Assembly: GCA_030835135.1 (NCBI GenBank)
Contig: JAUQWO010000083.1
Coordinates: 31,598 to 95,597 of the forward strand
Direction of reading: 5' to 3'
Length of the DNA: 64,000 bases
Source of the DNA: Bacteroidota bacterium
Lineage (GTDB): Bacteria; Bacteroidota; Ignavibacteria; UBA10030; UBA6906
Shown in pieces: positions 63,973 through 64,000 of the stretch. Below the pieces are notes generated by a model. It did no database searches. It saw only the letters and a list, made by a program, of their open reading frames with translations, and was not told the DNA's origin. How positions within the stretch are numbered: the stretch's first letter is position 1; every line of letters begins with the position of its first letter. The translations under genes and the position numbers were made by a program.

Positions 63973-64000
63973 GAAGGGCGAAGTTGTAATGCGCCTTCTT

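Overview
This is a GC-rich bacterial window (roughly 60-65 % GC by eye) packed with genes and short intergenic gaps. The best-fitting lineage is the Bacteroidota/Chlorobi group, most likely an Ignavibacteria-like member. The main reason is the promoter pattern: many intergenic regions carry TTG, exactly 20 nt, then TAnnTT(T)G, which matches the Bacteroidota housekeeping sigma-factor consensus. Supporting hints are a bacillithiol deacetylase (bshB1), a secreted metalloprotease ending in a FlgD/type-IX-secretion-like tail, an HxxxY-to-CxxxY CcmE, ATP-type PEP carboxykinase and a small DUF3098-like membrane protein. Unlike typical Bacteroidia, many genes also have good Shine-Dalgarno sequences. 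The lineage is an inference; no rRNA is present.

Layout. 1-5.6 kb: end of a DEAD-box RNA helicase, an outer-membrane barrel, then a tightly overlapping sugar-utilisation operon (GH1 glycosidase, GPH-family symporter, secreted BNR/sialidase-fold protein, small membrane protein). 5.6-13.4 kb: proS, an aldehyde dehydrogenase, dnaE overlapping trxA, and a single-cysteine thioredoxin-like protein. 13.4-20.5 kb: plsC, htpX overlapping a Ca-type P-type ATPase, an SDR epimerase, marR and yceI. 20.6-31.1 kb: a HerA-like DUF853 ATPase, an aspC-pckA operon (oxaloacetate/aspartate node), a vWA lipoprotein, glnA, a membrane protein, and a large periplasmic HEAT-repeat/cyclophilin fusion.

31.1-44.7 kb: aspS; prfB with its classical programmed +1 frameshift; a LolCDE-like transporter; a structured small-RNA or leader locus before a small membrane protein; then a long operon-like run with an unknown secreted protein, a CapA-family phosphatase, BamD, a hotdog thioesterase, an FG-GAP beta-propeller protein and a metalloprotease. 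44.7-49.4 kb: cytochrome c maturation genes ccmABCDE and ccmF, without ccmG/H in view. 49.2-50.4 kb (minus strand): bshB1 and a DUF2231 gene whose 3' end overlaps ccmF.

50.5-59.3 kb: xseA-xseB-dxs-oxidoreductase-phoB/phoR-type two-component system-ribD-ribE-secG, then tRNA-Lys(CTT). After the tRNA the character changes to looser, accessory DNA: a glycine-zipper protein, a broken four-helix-bundle gene, about 650 nt with no credible gene, and a hemicellulose-degradation locus (esterase-associated protein, GH43, type-B carboxylesterase) whose last gene appears frameshifted at the window edge.

The most interesting points are the very regular promoter grammar (including a glnA promoter threaded through the upstream terminator and a leaderless bshB1), and an 85-nt two-hairpin RNA candidate at 37.4 kb with C-rich loops.
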